A stretch of 29,347 nucleotides of DNA from RGIG3009 sp045595445 (lineage in GTDB: Bacteria; Bacillota; Clostridia; Oscillospirales; Acutalibacteraceae): positions 1 to 29,347 of the forward strand of contig JAZOAK010000056.1 in the NCBI GenBank assembly GCA_045595445.1. Direction: 5' to 3'. Shown one piece after another: positions 1-7,966 of the stretch. Under the pieces are notes generated by a model. It was not told the DNA's origin. It made no database searches and was given only the letters and a program-made list of their open reading frames with translations. A program made the translations under genes and the position numbers. Numbering within the stretch: the first letter of the stretch is position 1; every line of letters starts with the position of its first letter.

Positions 1-384
1 GGTTTTTGTATCAGCACACCGGAAGACGTTTTGTCGGTAGTAAAAGCGGTGGATCATGATAACGTCAAGATTTGTATCGATACGGGACACATTACGGCAT
101 TTTCTCCGCAGTTAAAAGTTGGTGAGGAAATCAGAAAATGCGGCGATTTAGTCAAAACACTTCACGTGCACGATAATCACGGCCGCGCCGATCAGCACAA
201 TTTCCCCGGAATGGGTATGATTGACTGGACAGACGTTATGGCTGCACTGCGTGAAATCAATTTTGATGGCGTTTTTTCCTTGGAAATCATTCATCCGGAT
301 AGATTTTCAGAGCCGATATTCGAAACCGCTTGCCGTCTTGCTTTTGCGATGGCGAATGAAATCGCAAACGGTGTATCGATGTAA
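1..384 (+). CDS. Sugar phosphate isomerase/epimerase, TIM barrel (5'-truncated)
   Basis: The gene enters from the left edge, and the reading frame is open from base 1. Only the C-terminal 127 residues are seen. They match the C-terminal part of the gene at 1447-2319 without gaps (about 94 of 127 identical by my hand alignment). This part carries the family's metal and substrate residues: the Asp of the CIDTGH segment, the HVHD segment, a DQHN segment and the Glu of FSLE near the C-terminus. The family (AP_endonuc_2 / xylose-isomerase-like barrel) isomerises or epimerises sugars, sugar phosphates or inositols in the cytoplasm, and the substrate cannot be told from sequence alone. A strong terminator follows 19 bases after the stop. 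The true start lies outside the window. Confidence 0.9.
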   Translation, partial: GFCISTPEDVLSVVKAVDHDNVKICIDTGHITAFSPQLKVGEEIRKCGDLVKTLHVHDNHGRADQHNFPGMGMIDWTDVMAALREINFDGVFSLEIIHPDRFSEPIFETACRLAFAMANEIANGVSM

Positions 385-402
385 AATCCTCGTTGTATTA
401 TT

Positions 403-439
403 AAAGCAAAGCGCTTCTTTGGAAGCGCTTTGCTTTTTT
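403..439 (+). terminator. Rho-independent terminator of the first isomerase gene
   Basis: There is a perfect 15-bp stem, 403-417 pairing with 422-436, with a 4-base loop (418-421) and a run of Ts at the 3' side. It lies 19 bases downstream of the stop codon at 384. It separates this transcript from the PHP gene, which has its own promoter. Confidence 0.9.
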
Positions 440-481
440 GCTTTATTAAGCCCAAATCCCGCGAAAAAGTGCGGGAAAGTA

Positions 482-510
482 TTGCCTCCGCCATAAAAGA
501 ATGATATAAT
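482..510 (+). promoter_or_regulatory. Sigma-A promoter for the PHP gene
   Basis: The -35 box is TTGCCT (482-487), the spacer is 17 bases and the -10 box is a consensus TATAAT (505-510). The predicted start of transcription is near 517, leaving only a short leader that contains the GAGGGAGTG ribosome binding site. The position just after a terminator supports it. Confidence 0.75.
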
Positions 511-530
511 TGCGGCGAGGGAGTGATGAC

Positions 531-1403
531 ATGTACGTTGATAAGAATGGGAACCAATGGTACAAGGTTGGTCTTCACATACACACCACCGTTTCGGATG
601 GTCAAAAGACACCGGAGGAAATGGCAAGGATCTACAAAAATGCCGGTTTCGATGCCGTTGCGATAACGGATCATTGGACCTATCACGGTGAAGATGAGAT
701 TGACGGTCTTAAAATCATTTCGGGTTGTGAGTATAATCTCGGCGGCTCAAACACCGCAGTCGACACGATGCATATTGTAGGCTTCGGTATGAAAAAAGAC
801 CCTAAAATTGAAAGAAAAACGACCACCCGTCAAGCGGTTATTGATAAAATCAACGAGTGTGGCGGTTTTGCCGTTTTGGCGCATCCGTATTGGTCGCTTA
901 ACGATAAAGAGGACGTGAAAAAACTTAACGGCTTTTCTTTCGTTGAGATTTACAATTCGGTTTCGGACGTGTATATGTCGAACCGTGCCGATTCTTCTTA
1001 TCTTATCGAATCGCTTGCCAACGACGGCGTGATTATTCCTCTTGTTGCTACCGATGACGTGCATTATTATAACGGGCAAGATAATTGTGTTTCTTTTGTC
1101 ATGGTCAAGGCGAAAAGCAGCAAACAAAAGGATATCTTAAAAGCCCTTTCAAATGGGGACTACTATTCCTCGCAAGGGCCACACCTTGAAGTGAAGCGAG
1201 AGGGGAATACCGTTACGGTCGAGTGTTCTGCTTGCAAGAAAATTGCGTTTATGACAAACGCCACTTGGGCACCGGACAGAATGGTTCGCGCTGAGTCTGT
1301 GGAAAGCGCAACATACACGTTAAAAGAGTTTGAAAAATGGCTTCGCGTGGAAGTCGTTGATAAAAACGGCAACCGCGCGTGGAGTAATATAATAGTACTG
1401 TAA
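531..1403 (+). CDS. PHP-domain metal-dependent phosphoesterase
   Basis: This is a 290-residue cytoplasmic protein of the PHP family (histidinol-phosphatase/polymerase type fold), which hydrolyses phosphate mono- or diesters with a multinuclear metal site. The expected ligands are all visible: H16xH18 with D23, D47-H48 in AITDHW, E67 in GCEYN, H81, H118 in LAHP, and D176 plus H178 in TDDVH. Residues from about 210 onward look like a small beta-rich tail. I chose ATG 531 because GAGGGAGTG lies just upstream; an in-frame TTG at 510 overlaps the -10 box and is unlikely. It sits between two paralogous sugar isomerases, so a sugar-phosphate or cyclic-phosphate substrate is likely, but that is inference. 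Confidence 0.88.
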   Translation: MYVDKNGNQWYKVGLHIHTTVSDGQKTPEEMARIYKNAGFDAVAITDHWTYHGEDEIDGLKIISGCEYNLGGSNTAVDTMHIVGFGMKKDPKIERKTTTRQAVIDKINECGGFAVLAHPYWSLNDKEDVKKLNGFSFVEIYNSVSDVYMSNRADSSYLIESLANDGVIIPLVATDDVHYYNGQDNCVSFVMVKAKSSKQKDILKALSNGDYYSSQGPHLEVKREGNTVTVECSACKKIAFMTNATWAPDRMVRAESVESATYTLKEFEKWLRVEVVDKNGNRAWSNIIVL

Positions 1404-1446
1404 AATTAAAATTCAAATATCATTTTAAGAAAGAGAGTGTGTAAGT

Positions 1447-2319
1447 ATGCGTATAGGTCTTAATGCGACAACCGTGGGTTCGGCAGGTTGTGCCAAATAC
1501 TGGGGTGAAAACACCTATAAGAAGATGAAAGAATTTGGCTATTCCTGCGTGGACAACGGATTGCCGTTCAGAAACGACATCCTGGGAATGGATCCGGAAG
1601 AAAGAAAGAAACTCCTCACGCGTGAAAGAGAGTTGGCGGAAGAAGCCGGTCTTCGTATCCACCAAGCACATGGTCCCGTTCTGTCTATGGAACGCGCGCT
1701 TACCGAGGAAGAGAATGCAGGGCTGCTGGAGAAGATCAAAATAGCGATCGAGTGCTGCACGTATCTTGGCTGTGAGTATTTAGTAGTGCATCCCTTTATG
1801 CCGAACGGTTGGAGCGACAGAGGGACCGAGATCGCCAAAGATACGTTTGAAAAGAATGTTGCGTATTTGAGAGAACTCAGCGACTATGCGAAGCCGTACG
1901 GCGTTACGCTTTGCTACGAAACCATGCCGTGCATCGGCTTTTGCATCAGCACGCCCGAAGAGGTGGCAGAGGTAGTCAGGGCAGTTGATCGCGACAACGT
2001 CAAGATTTGTTTGGATATCGGACACGTTACGGCATTTTCAAGACGATTAGACGTAGGACCCGAAATGAGAAAATGCGGTGATTTGATCAAGGTGCTTCAC
2101 GTGCATGACAACTACGGTTCTACCGATCAGCACAACCTCCCCGGCATGGGTATGATCAAATGGTGGGACGTTATGGCCGCGTTGCGCGAAATCAATTTTG
2201 ACGGTGTTTTCTCCTTGGAATTAAATTTTCCGAATGGTTTCGCAGAACCGATTATGGAGCAATATTGCCGTCTTGCCTTTAACATGGCAAACGAGATTGC
2301 GAACGGCGTAAAAGCGTAA
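1447..2319 (+). CDS. Sugar phosphate isomerase/epimerase, TIM barrel
   Basis: The 290 residues form a full-length member of the AP_endonuc_2 / xylose-isomerase-like family. The pattern of active-site residues is E158 (CYETMP), D190 and H193 (CLDIGH), H218 and H220-D221 (LHVHD), H229 (DQHN) and E258 (FSLEL), consistent with divalent-metal-dependent keto/aldo isomerisation or 3-epimerisation. There is no signal peptide, so it is cytosolic. It follows the PHP gene by 43 bases with an AAAGAGAG ribosome binding site and no convincing promoter of its own, so it is probably co-transcribed with it. It is a close paralogue of the truncated gene at 1-384. Substrate unknown. Confidence 0.92.
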   Translation: MRIGLNATTVGSAGCAKYWGENTYKKMKEFGYSCVDNGLPFRNDILGMDPEERKKLLTRERELAEEAGLRIHQAHGPVLSMERALTEEENAGLLEKIKIAIECCTYLGCEYLVVHPFMPNGWSDRGTEIAKDTFEKNVAYLRELSDYAKPYGVTLCYETMPCIGFCISTPEEVAEVVRAVDRDNVKICLDIGHVTAFSRRLDVGPEMRKCGDLIKVLHVHDNYGSTDQHNLPGMGMIKWWDVMAALREINFDGVFSLELNFPNGFAEPIMEQYCRLAFNMANEIANGVKA

Positions 2320-2350
2320 AGTATCAAAATCGAAAACGAGAAATAGACAC

Positions 2351-2382
2351 AAAAAGCAGCCGTCTACAGACGGCTGCTTTTT
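2351..2382. terminator. Bidirectional terminator between convergent genes
   Basis: A near-perfect inverted repeat (2351-2365 against 2368-2382) has A5 on the left and T5 on the right, so it forms a U-tailed hairpin on either strand. It lies between the isomerase ending at 2319 (+) and the DUF4838 gene ending at 2387 (-), and probably serves both. Confidence 0.9.
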
Positions 2383-2386
2383 GTTC

Positions 2387-4309
2387 TTATTGCGGTAATC
2401 TTTTGTTGTCGAGAATATGCGCCAAAGCTCGGAAGTTCTGCCACTGATCCAGATAGCGGAAAAGATACGGCTCACGCTTTTTGAACTCGTCCTTCAAAGA
2501 CTCCCAGATTGCGGCGGCCTCCTCTGTTTTCCCCTGTGCGATCAAAGAAAGGAAACGGGAAAGTTCACGCAAGTAGTCGGCATGATGTTCCACCAAGGAA
2601 ACCGACATGTTTTGCACCGTTTCGGGAAGTCGGCGGTTACGCTCAACCAACTCCTTCGCTTTATCGGCAAGTTGTGCTGCACGTTCCAGTCGTTCGACGT
2701 AAGCGGGGTTGTAGAAGAAACGATCTTCCTCTGCTCCGAGTTCGCCCTCCATATAGCCCATCTCAATCGTATTTTTGAGTTCTTCAAAATACGCGATAAA
2801 CTCTTTGTAATTCTCGCCGAATGCATGGGAGAAGTAGTCCTCTTTAATTTGCTCATAAGAAAGTGAGATATCGAAATGCAAGCGAGCATTTAGATAATAG
2901 GCAAAGCCGTGCGGAAAGAAACTGCGCTGTGTGCTGCACTGGATCAAACCGTCGATATCCAAGCTTTGATATACCTTGATATCCTCATAAAGGCGCTCTG
3001 CCAAAGCCATGCAAGACGGATCGTAATGCTGATGCTTCCAAAAATGGTATTCGTAGCAAAGACTCTTACCGCCCCACGTCTTTTTCCAATCCGCGTAGTA
3101 AGCAAGATAATCGTCGAGCGTTTTGGGCATCACGTTTTGGTTGCGTGCATACGGGATCGTCTTTGCGGTGATCTTGCCCTTGGGAAGCGTGGACGTGTAG
3201 CTTCTTGTAATGGGTGCCAGCATCAACGTGAAACGATTGGGGTTTTTAATCCGTTCCGTAACGGGAGGCCAGCTGCTATCCACGTACGAGATAAACACGA
3301 TACGGGTATTGAGGCCCTTTGACGTCAGGCGATCATCGATATCGTTGAGAAGAAGCATATAAAAATCCGAAGGTGTTTTCTTTTGACACTCTTCACATTC
3401 ACAGTGATTGTTCATGGAATCCGCCAACCAAACATGAATATAATCGGCATTGGCGTGCCGTTCGGCATACGTCACAATATAATCGGCAACCATAGCACGT
3501 GCCTTAGCATTTGACATGCAAAAATTGGTGTTGACGGGTTTATTGCGGAACAACTTGCGCTCGCCGTTCATCATCGCAAGGTATTTACGATTGTGTTCGG
3601 GCACAACGCTTTCGTCCACTTCTTTCCATGCCTCGGAACTATCGATGCCGAACGGCTCACAGGTGAATCCGTGACCGATTGCGTGTAGCTGTAAACCACG
3701 TTTGGCGATCTCCGTTTCGCACTCTACCGACCACTGCTGAACGTCGTCGACCGTGACGTCTTGCGCTGCGGGAGCACTTCCGTAATAGCGAGAATAAAAG
3801 ATTTTGGGAACGCGGAATTGAATCATGACCACGTTCATACCCACCTTGGGGGTGAAATCGATCATTTCCGTCATGGTAGAACGTGCCATGGAACCCTCAT
3901 TACACCAACCGCGGTAGCGCAAAGAAGCGACGTGACGTAGCTTTACAGGTGCGATTTCACGTTTCGGAATAAATTCTCCGTCGGGGCCCGGGAAAAGCCA
4001 TCTGCACCCGTTTTGACGAAGATACTCGTATACGGCAAGCAGCACACTGCGCAGGTTATCGCCCGCGATCACGCCGCCGTTTTTGTCGGTATCAATGTAA
4101 AGAACATCGTCCAAATCGGTATCTTCAATGTCGGATACGTCAAGGCCCAGATTTTGCATGAGATCCAAATGAAACCCGCCTTCGGCAGTTGCATCATAAT
4201 CGATATGGATTTCTCCTGCTTGCGGCATCATCATGCGCAAGTAACGTTTTAGTTCCTGTGCGGCAAACGTCAACGTTTGATCGGGGAAATTGATGTGAAT
4301 GGCATACAT
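2387..4309 (-). CDS. DUF4838 family protein, glycoside-hydrolase-like
   Basis: This 640-residue protein has no signal peptide. Its N-terminal part (about residues 1-120) resembles the accessory domain found ahead of catalytic barrels in alpha-glucuronidase and beta-hexosaminidase families. The central part resembles DUF4838, with the recognisable WLADSMNNHCECEECQ segment (a Cys-x-Cys-x2-Cys cluster). The C-terminal 150 residues are mostly helical. By relation to GH67/GH20-like folds it probably acts on a glycoside or uronic acid in the cytoplasm; no activity can be assigned. The start has a clear GGAGG 10 bases upstream. It is the second gene of a minus-strand operon, 21 bases after the WbsX gene, and ends at a shared terminator. 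Confidence 0.82.
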   Translation of the reverse strand: MYAIHINFPDQTLTFAAQELKRYLRMMMPQAGEIHIDYDATAEGGFHLDLMQNLGLDVSDIEDTDLDDVLYIDTDKNGGVIAGDNLRSVLLAVYEYLRQNGCRWLFPGPDGEFIPKREIAPVKLRHVASLRYRGWCNEGSMARSTMTEMIDFTPKVGMNVVMIQFRVPKIFYSRYYGSAPAAQDVTVDDVQQWSVECETEIAKRGLQLHAIGHGFTCEPFGIDSSEAWKEVDESVVPEHNRKYLAMMNGERKLFRNKPVNTNFCMSNAKARAMVADYIVTYAERHANADYIHVWLADSMNNHCECEECQKKTPSDFYMLLLNDIDDRLTSKGLNTRIVFISYVDSSWPPVTERIKNPNRFTLMLAPITRSYTSTLPKGKITAKTIPYARNQNVMPKTLDDYLAYYADWKKTWGGKSLCYEYHFWKHQHYDPSCMALAERLYEDIKVYQSLDIDGLIQCSTQRSFFPHGFAYYLNARLHFDISLSYEQIKEDYFSHAFGENYKEFIAYFEELKNTIEMGYMEGELGAEEDRFFYNPAYVERLERAAQLADKAKELVERNRRLPETVQNMSVSLVEHHADYLRELSRFLSLIAQGKTEEAAAIWESLKDEFKKREPYLFRYLDQWQNFRALAHILDNKRLPQ

Positions 4310-4330
4310 GGCAGTACCTCCTATGGTGTA

Positions 4331-5851
4331 TTACAACGTTTCCTTAAACAGTTTGGATATTTTTTCAAAGGTTTGTATCCGCTCGTAGTTAACGGTATCA
4401 TCTTGGTTATAGGTGGGACAAATAAATCCGCCTTCTTCAAACTCGTTCCACGCATATGTTAAAATATGACGAGTTTTGGTAACCGCTTGGTTGTTCTGTA
4501 TCCAACTGCAAAGCCGTTTTGCTCCATCCAGTAATTCTTCCTCGGTGGCAAAGGCTGCATAATCGACATCGGGATACGTTATCCACGGCACAGGATTTAC
4601 GATGCGCGGTTTCGGACTCCATCCCATTGTAAATAGCGGGATAATGTCGATGCCGTATTTTTTACGATCTTCATTTTCTTTTTCGAGTTGCTCGCAAAGC
4701 TGTGCATGGGTTGTGATCCCACTGGTGCAACAGGTATATGCTGAAACTGCATCTGCCTTACTGTAATCGCCGTTCTCGCTTTCAACACCGTTGTTGAGGA
4801 ACACGATATACGGAGCGGGCAGGGAGTGCTCTTCGCAAAGCGTGTTAAGACGCTCAATATAATCCAAACGATAACCGCCAAACAAATATACGAGAGGTCT
4901 GCCGTCCGCTTTCTCGTAGTAAGGTTGTTTCATTTCTGCCGCGAGTTTTTCAAAGTCACGATCGGTATGTATATGTGAGCAAACAAACATTGCGCAAAGT
5001 TTTATTCTATTTTTGAGCTTGCTCTTTAAGTGCATGTTTCTTCCATAGGTGATTTCGTGAAGTTTTCCTTCAAGATCGTCGCGGTCGAGTTTTTCTTCAG
5101 TATACCACGTATACGCGAAATAGTCTATACCGGCCGCTATTGCATATTCCAATTCTTTGTCAAATTCTTCCTGCGTTTTGTAGGTGTAGCTGATTTTATT
5201 CTCGCTTTCAATACGGGCATAGTACGGCGTGCAATAACGAAACTGTTTGGGACTTAAGCTTTTTGCGGAGTGAAAGCCAAAAAACGTGTCCTCCGGTACC
5301 GCGCAATCCCAGTTGATAGCACCTATTCTGAATGGTTTTTTTGTTTGTGTAGTCTTCATCTCTTTGTTAATCTCCTTTCGTAGTAAACCGATTGTTGCTG
5401 ATGAAATGGTTAACAGTTCGTTACAAACACCCGCCCACGAACCGCTTGACATACTGTACGTACACATGCATAACGATATCGGAAAAGCAAGTAAGCGTGT
5501 CCGTTTAGGGCTTCTTTGCCAAAAACTGATAACCGACAGAAAACTGGCAATGGCAGGGAAGATGCTGAACCAGTTTTTCCAGGTAAGATAAATGGATACA
5601 ACCGTAATACACAGAAAGAGTACGAGCCATTTTTTACGATGCTTTTGGGAAAGCATAAACACGCTTTCGCGCAACAGCCCGACACACGCTATGGCGGCAC
5701 CGCTGAATGCGCCGATCAATATATAATGCACCGCCCAAGCAATATCGGACATAAATTTGAAAAACAAAACTCGTTTTTGGGTTTTCTGTTGATAGATCAG
5801 GAGATTGATGCCAACCCCTGCGAAACCGACTATTTGTGCAAAAAGTTCCAT
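4331..5851 (-). CDS. YgjV-like membrane domain fused to WbsX/GH99-like domain
   Basis: The reading frame is uninterrupted for 506 codons. Residues 1-160 are five or six hydrophobic segments typical of the YgjV inner-membrane family. Residues 165-506 match the WbsX / GH99-like group: an AGIDYFAYTWY segment early and a YAWNEFEEGGF segment near the end, where the family has a conserved Asn-Glu pair. WbsX-type domains are found in polysaccharide loci and are predicted glycan-active TIM barrels. At the junction (ATG at 5359) there is an internal start candidate with GAAAGGAG (5372-5379) 12 bases upstream, so a separate 342-residue soluble protein may also be made. ATG 5851 is preferred over the upstream starts because AAGGGG precedes it. 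The promoter is at 5874-5902. Confidence 0.78.
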   Translation of the reverse strand: MELFAQIVGFAGVGINLLIYQQKTQKRVLFFKFMSDIAWAVHYILIGAFSGAAIACVGLLRESVFMLSQKHRKKWLVLFLCITVVSIYLTWKNWFSIFPAIASFLSVISFWQRSPKRTRLLAFPISLCMCTYSMSSGSWAGVCNELLTISSATIGLLRKEINKEMKTTQTKKPFRIGAINWDCAVPEDTFFGFHSAKSLSPKQFRYCTPYYARIESENKISYTYKTQEEFDKELEYAIAAGIDYFAYTWYTEEKLDRDDLEGKLHEITYGRNMHLKSKLKNRIKLCAMFVCSHIHTDRDFEKLAAEMKQPYYEKADGRPLVYLFGGYRLDYIERLNTLCEEHSLPAPYIVFLNNGVESENGDYSKADAVSAYTCCTSGITTHAQLCEQLEKENEDRKKYGIDIIPLFTMGWSPKPRIVNPVPWITYPDVDYAAFATEEELLDGAKRLCSWIQNNQAVTKTRHILTYAWNEFEEGGFICPTYNQDDTVNYERIQTFEKISKLFKETL

Positions 5852-5873
5852 ATAATATCCCCTTTCGTGCTTG

Positions 5874-5902
5874 ATTGTACGGTTTTTATGTGTTAAACTC
5901 AA
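5874..5902 (-). promoter_or_regulatory. Promoter of the YgjV-WbsX / DUF4838 operon
   Basis: On the minus strand there is TTGAGT (5902-5897), a 17-base spacer and TACAAT (5879-5874). Transcription would begin near 5867, just ahead of the ribosome binding site for ATG 5851. The 98-base divergent spacer shared with the AraC gene is the natural place for an operator. On the plus strand a weaker pair, TTGATT (5871-5876) and TAAACT (5894-5899) with 17-base spacing, could serve the AraC gene. Confidence 0.65.
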
Positions 5903-5949
5903 TACATAAATCAAATCAAAATGTTCAAAAAACAAATCTTGGTGATGTT

Positions 5950-6780
5950 ATGGAACTGTATTTGCGTTATGCCGCGAACACCTCTTACTTGCCTAATCGC
6001 TTTTTCACAAAGGCGTATGACTGCCGCATACTTTTTATATTGGAAGGCACAGGCGAAATCAAACTGGGTGATGAAACGTATGAGTTGAAGAAAAACGTTT
6101 TGTGCTATTATCCCGCCGGAACGCGCTATCTGCCGATCAGTTCTGCCAACGATCCCCTTAAATTCATTACGCTGAATTTCGATTTTGACAAAGCCTATCC
6201 TCATGGGTTCACAATACCCTCGACTGTGGCAGAAGAAAAGTTTTGTCCTGAAAACGCCCTTGTGTCACATAACGGAGACGTTCCCGAATTGTTCAAAACC
6301 TATTTTGTCATTCAGAATGCGTACAATTTACGAAACATCTTTTTAGAGATTGAACAAGAATATAACGGCAATGAACGGTACGGTAAAGAAAAGGCGGCTG
6401 CTAAATTACAGTATTTGTGTTATTGTTTACCCACGTATAATATCGATATCAATCGAGAGCTATTCAACCAAATACTCAGCTTCATAAACGATCATCTATG
6501 TACGATGCAAAGCAACAAAGAATTGGCGCAGGCCCTCAATTATCACTCTTACTACCTTAATAAGATTTTCAAGGAACATACGGGAATGAGCATTCATCAG
6601 TACCTGATTAAGAAACGCTTGGAAAAAGCGGTGCAATTGTTGCGCAATACCAACAACAGCATTGCCGAGATCGCAAAGGTTTGCGGTTTCGATAATCAAC
6701 GGCATTTTTCTTCCTTGTTTTCAAAGAAATTAGGGTGTACGCCATCCCAAATAAGAAAGAGCGGAAGCAAGCTTTTGTAA
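5950..6780 (+). CDS. AraC-family transcriptional regulator
   Basis: The protein has 276 residues. The N-terminal 90 or so form a cupin-like sensor segment (ILFILEGTGEIKLGDETYEL, then YPAGTRY). The C-terminal 100 residues carry two helix-turn-helix units, the first around 189-209 (NKELAQALNYHSYYLNKIFK) and the second around 237-258 (SIAEIAKVCGFDNQRHFS), the usual AraC signature. Such proteins sense a sugar or related effector and activate nearby catabolic genes. It is divergent from the YgjV-WbsX/DUF4838 operon, its most likely target. ATG 5950 is chosen because GGTGAT precedes it and the in-frame upstream starts fall in the promoter region. An imperfect 10-bp hairpin (6760-6769 with 6783-6792) overlaps the gene end and may be a weak terminator. 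Confidence 0.93.
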   Translation: MELYLRYAANTSYLPNRFFTKAYDCRILFILEGTGEIKLGDETYELKKNVLCYYPAGTRYLPISSANDPLKFITLNFDFDKAYPHGFTIPSTVAEEKFCPENALVSHNGDVPELFKTYFVIQNAYNLRNIFLEIEQEYNGNERYGKEKAAAKLQYLCYCLPTYNIDINRELFNQILSFINDHLCTMQSNKELAQALNYHSYYLNKIFKEHTGMSIHQYLIKKRLEKAVQLLRNTNNSIAEIAKVCGFDNQRHFSSLFSKKLGCTPSQIRKSGSKLL

Positions 6781-6825
6781 TATGCTCCCGCTTCGGATTT
6801 ATTTTGACAAATGTGGGTTTTCACC

Positions 6826-6854
6826 TTGAAAAAGCGGATGATTTTTGTTAAGAT
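6826..6854 (+). promoter_or_regulatory. Promoter of the HAD phosphatase gene
   Basis: TTGAAA (6826-6831), 17-base spacer, TAAGAT (6849-6854). The predicted start near 6861 leaves a leader of about 30 bases before ATG 6892. A consensus TTGACA at 6804-6809 lacks a good -10 at the right distance. Confidence 0.5.
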
Positions 6855-6891
6855 GATGGTGAAATCTTCACGTGTTGCAGTAGGGTGTACT

Positions 6892-7725
6892 ATGATCGAA
6901 AAAAGGTTTGAAAATATATTGGTCTGTACCGATCTTGACGGGACGTTATTAAACGAAGAACGAGAAGTATCGAAAGAGAACGTGGATGCGATCGAGTATT
7001 TTAAAAGCGAAGGTGGTCTGTTCACGTTTGTAACGGGACGGCAAAAAGCGATCATGACGGAACTTTACGACACGTTGAAACCAAACGTACCATATGGTTG
7101 TTTTAACGGAGCCGGTTTGTTTGATGGGGAGAAGAATGAATTTATACGTTTGGTCACCTTGCCGGATTCCGCCGCTGAAATTCTTGACTACGTTGTCGAG
7201 CAGTTCCCGCAAGTGGGCATACAACTGAATACAAAAAATGGGATCTATTATCAGCAAGATTGTATCGTGACCGAGGCATTCAGAGAACGAACGAACACGC
7301 AATACCAATACGGAACGTTTAAAACAGTAGCGGAACCGGTCGTTAAGGTGATCTTTGCATCGGAGGATGGCGCGTGTTTGGACAGAGTATCCGAGGCGGT
7401 AATGAAGCATCCAAAAGCGGGCAAGGTTGACATCATAAGGTCGGAATATATCTTCTCCGACCTGATGCCGAAAAATATCAATAAAGGTGACGGCTTGCAA
7501 GCGTTGGTGGAGTATCTCAAAATCGATATGAGAAATACGCTGGCGATCGGGGATTACGATAACGACGTTTCCATGATCAAGCGGGCGGGTGTAGGCGTGG
7601 CGGTCGCCAATGCCTCCGAAAGCGCCAAAGCCGCAGCGGATTTGATTACGGTTTCCAATAACGAGCATGCGATTGCCAAAGTGATTGATACTATCGATAA
7701 AGGGGCTATCCATTTCAAAAAATAA
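6892..7725 (+). CDS. Cof-type HAD-IIB sugar phosphatase
   Basis: The 277-residue protein carries the HAD motifs: D14xD16GT (CTDLDGTLL) with the nucleophile Asp, a Thr motif in FVTGR, a Lys in the NKGDGLQAL segment, and the acidic motif GDYDNDVSMI. The C2-type cap lies between motifs II and III. This matches the Cof/HAD-IIB group (about 270 residues), cytosolic phosphatases that act on sugar phosphates or flavin-type substrates with broad specificity. An in-frame start at 6811 exists, but ATG 6892 has GGGTG upstream and lies just after the predicted promoter; it also gives the normal family length. A small ORF follows 57 bases downstream, possibly in the same transcript. Confidence 0.92.
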   Translation: MIEKRFENILVCTDLDGTLLNEEREVSKENVDAIEYFKSEGGLFTFVTGRQKAIMTELYDTLKPNVPYGCFNGAGLFDGEKNEFIRLVTLPDSAAEILDYVVEQFPQVGIQLNTKNGIYYQQDCIVTEAFRERTNTQYQYGTFKTVAEPVVKVIFASEDGACLDRVSEAVMKHPKAGKVDIIRSEYIFSDLMPKNINKGDGLQALVEYLKIDMRNTLAIGDYDNDVSMIKRAGVGVAVANASESAKAAADLITVSNNEHAIAKVIDTIDKGAIHFKK

Positions 7726-7782
7726 AAAGAAAGCATATCTTGTTGCCACGCAGGAAACGCTATTTTTTGAGGTGATGCGAAG

Positions 7783-7938
7783 ATGAGAAAACGCGAAAAA
7801 AAGATACCGCAATCGGAAAAGGTGTATCGCGTGGCGGCGGAAAAACCGATTTCAGAGGTGTGCCCAACTATCGATAACGATCTGGCACGCGATAACCTCG
7901 AAAACGATCTGCCGGAAGCCGATCTGCAGGATTTGTAA
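7783..7938 (+). CDS. Small acidic-tailed protein of 51 residues, unknown
   Basis: I do not recognise this protein. It has a basic N-terminus (MRKREKK) and a strongly acidic, Asp/Leu-rich C-terminal half with repeated NDL/DL units (IDNDLARDNLENDLPEADL). There is one Cys and no membrane segment. Support for a real gene is a strong GAGGTGATG ribosome binding site at 7769-7777 well placed before ATG 7783, and a hairpin terminator beginning at the stop codon. It lies between the HAD phosphatase and the rhaA promoter and may be co-transcribed with the phosphatase. No function is proposed. Confidence 0.65.
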   Translation: MRKREKKIPQSEKVYRVAAEKPISEVCPTIDNDLARDNLENDLPEADLQDL

Positions 7939-7963
7939 GAGAGCTGCAAAGCGGCTCTCTTTT
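7938..7963 (+). terminator. Terminator after the 51-codon ORF
   Basis: A 10-bp stem (7938-7947 with 7951-7960, one U-G pair) and AAA loop are followed by TTTTATATT. It starts inside the stop codon of the small ORF and precedes the rhaA promoter by 3 bases. Confidence 0.8.
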
Positions 7964-7966
7964 ATA

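Noticed and set aside
510..530. TTG start for the PHP gene
   Set aside because: It overlaps the -10 box, so it would not be in the transcript; ATG 531 has a good ribosome binding site.
5875..5949. Longer start for the AraC gene
   Set aside because: The extra 25 codons lie in the divergent promoter region and lack a ribosome binding site; ATG 5950 gives the normal family start.
6804..6809. Perfect TTGACA taken as -35 for the HAD gene
   Set aside because: No acceptable -10 lies 16-18 bases downstream; the TTGAAA at 6826 fits better.
6949..7812. 287-codon ORF antisense to the HAD phosphatase
   Set aside because: The plus-strand HAD motifs are complete; the antisense frame has no recognisable domain or ribosome binding site.
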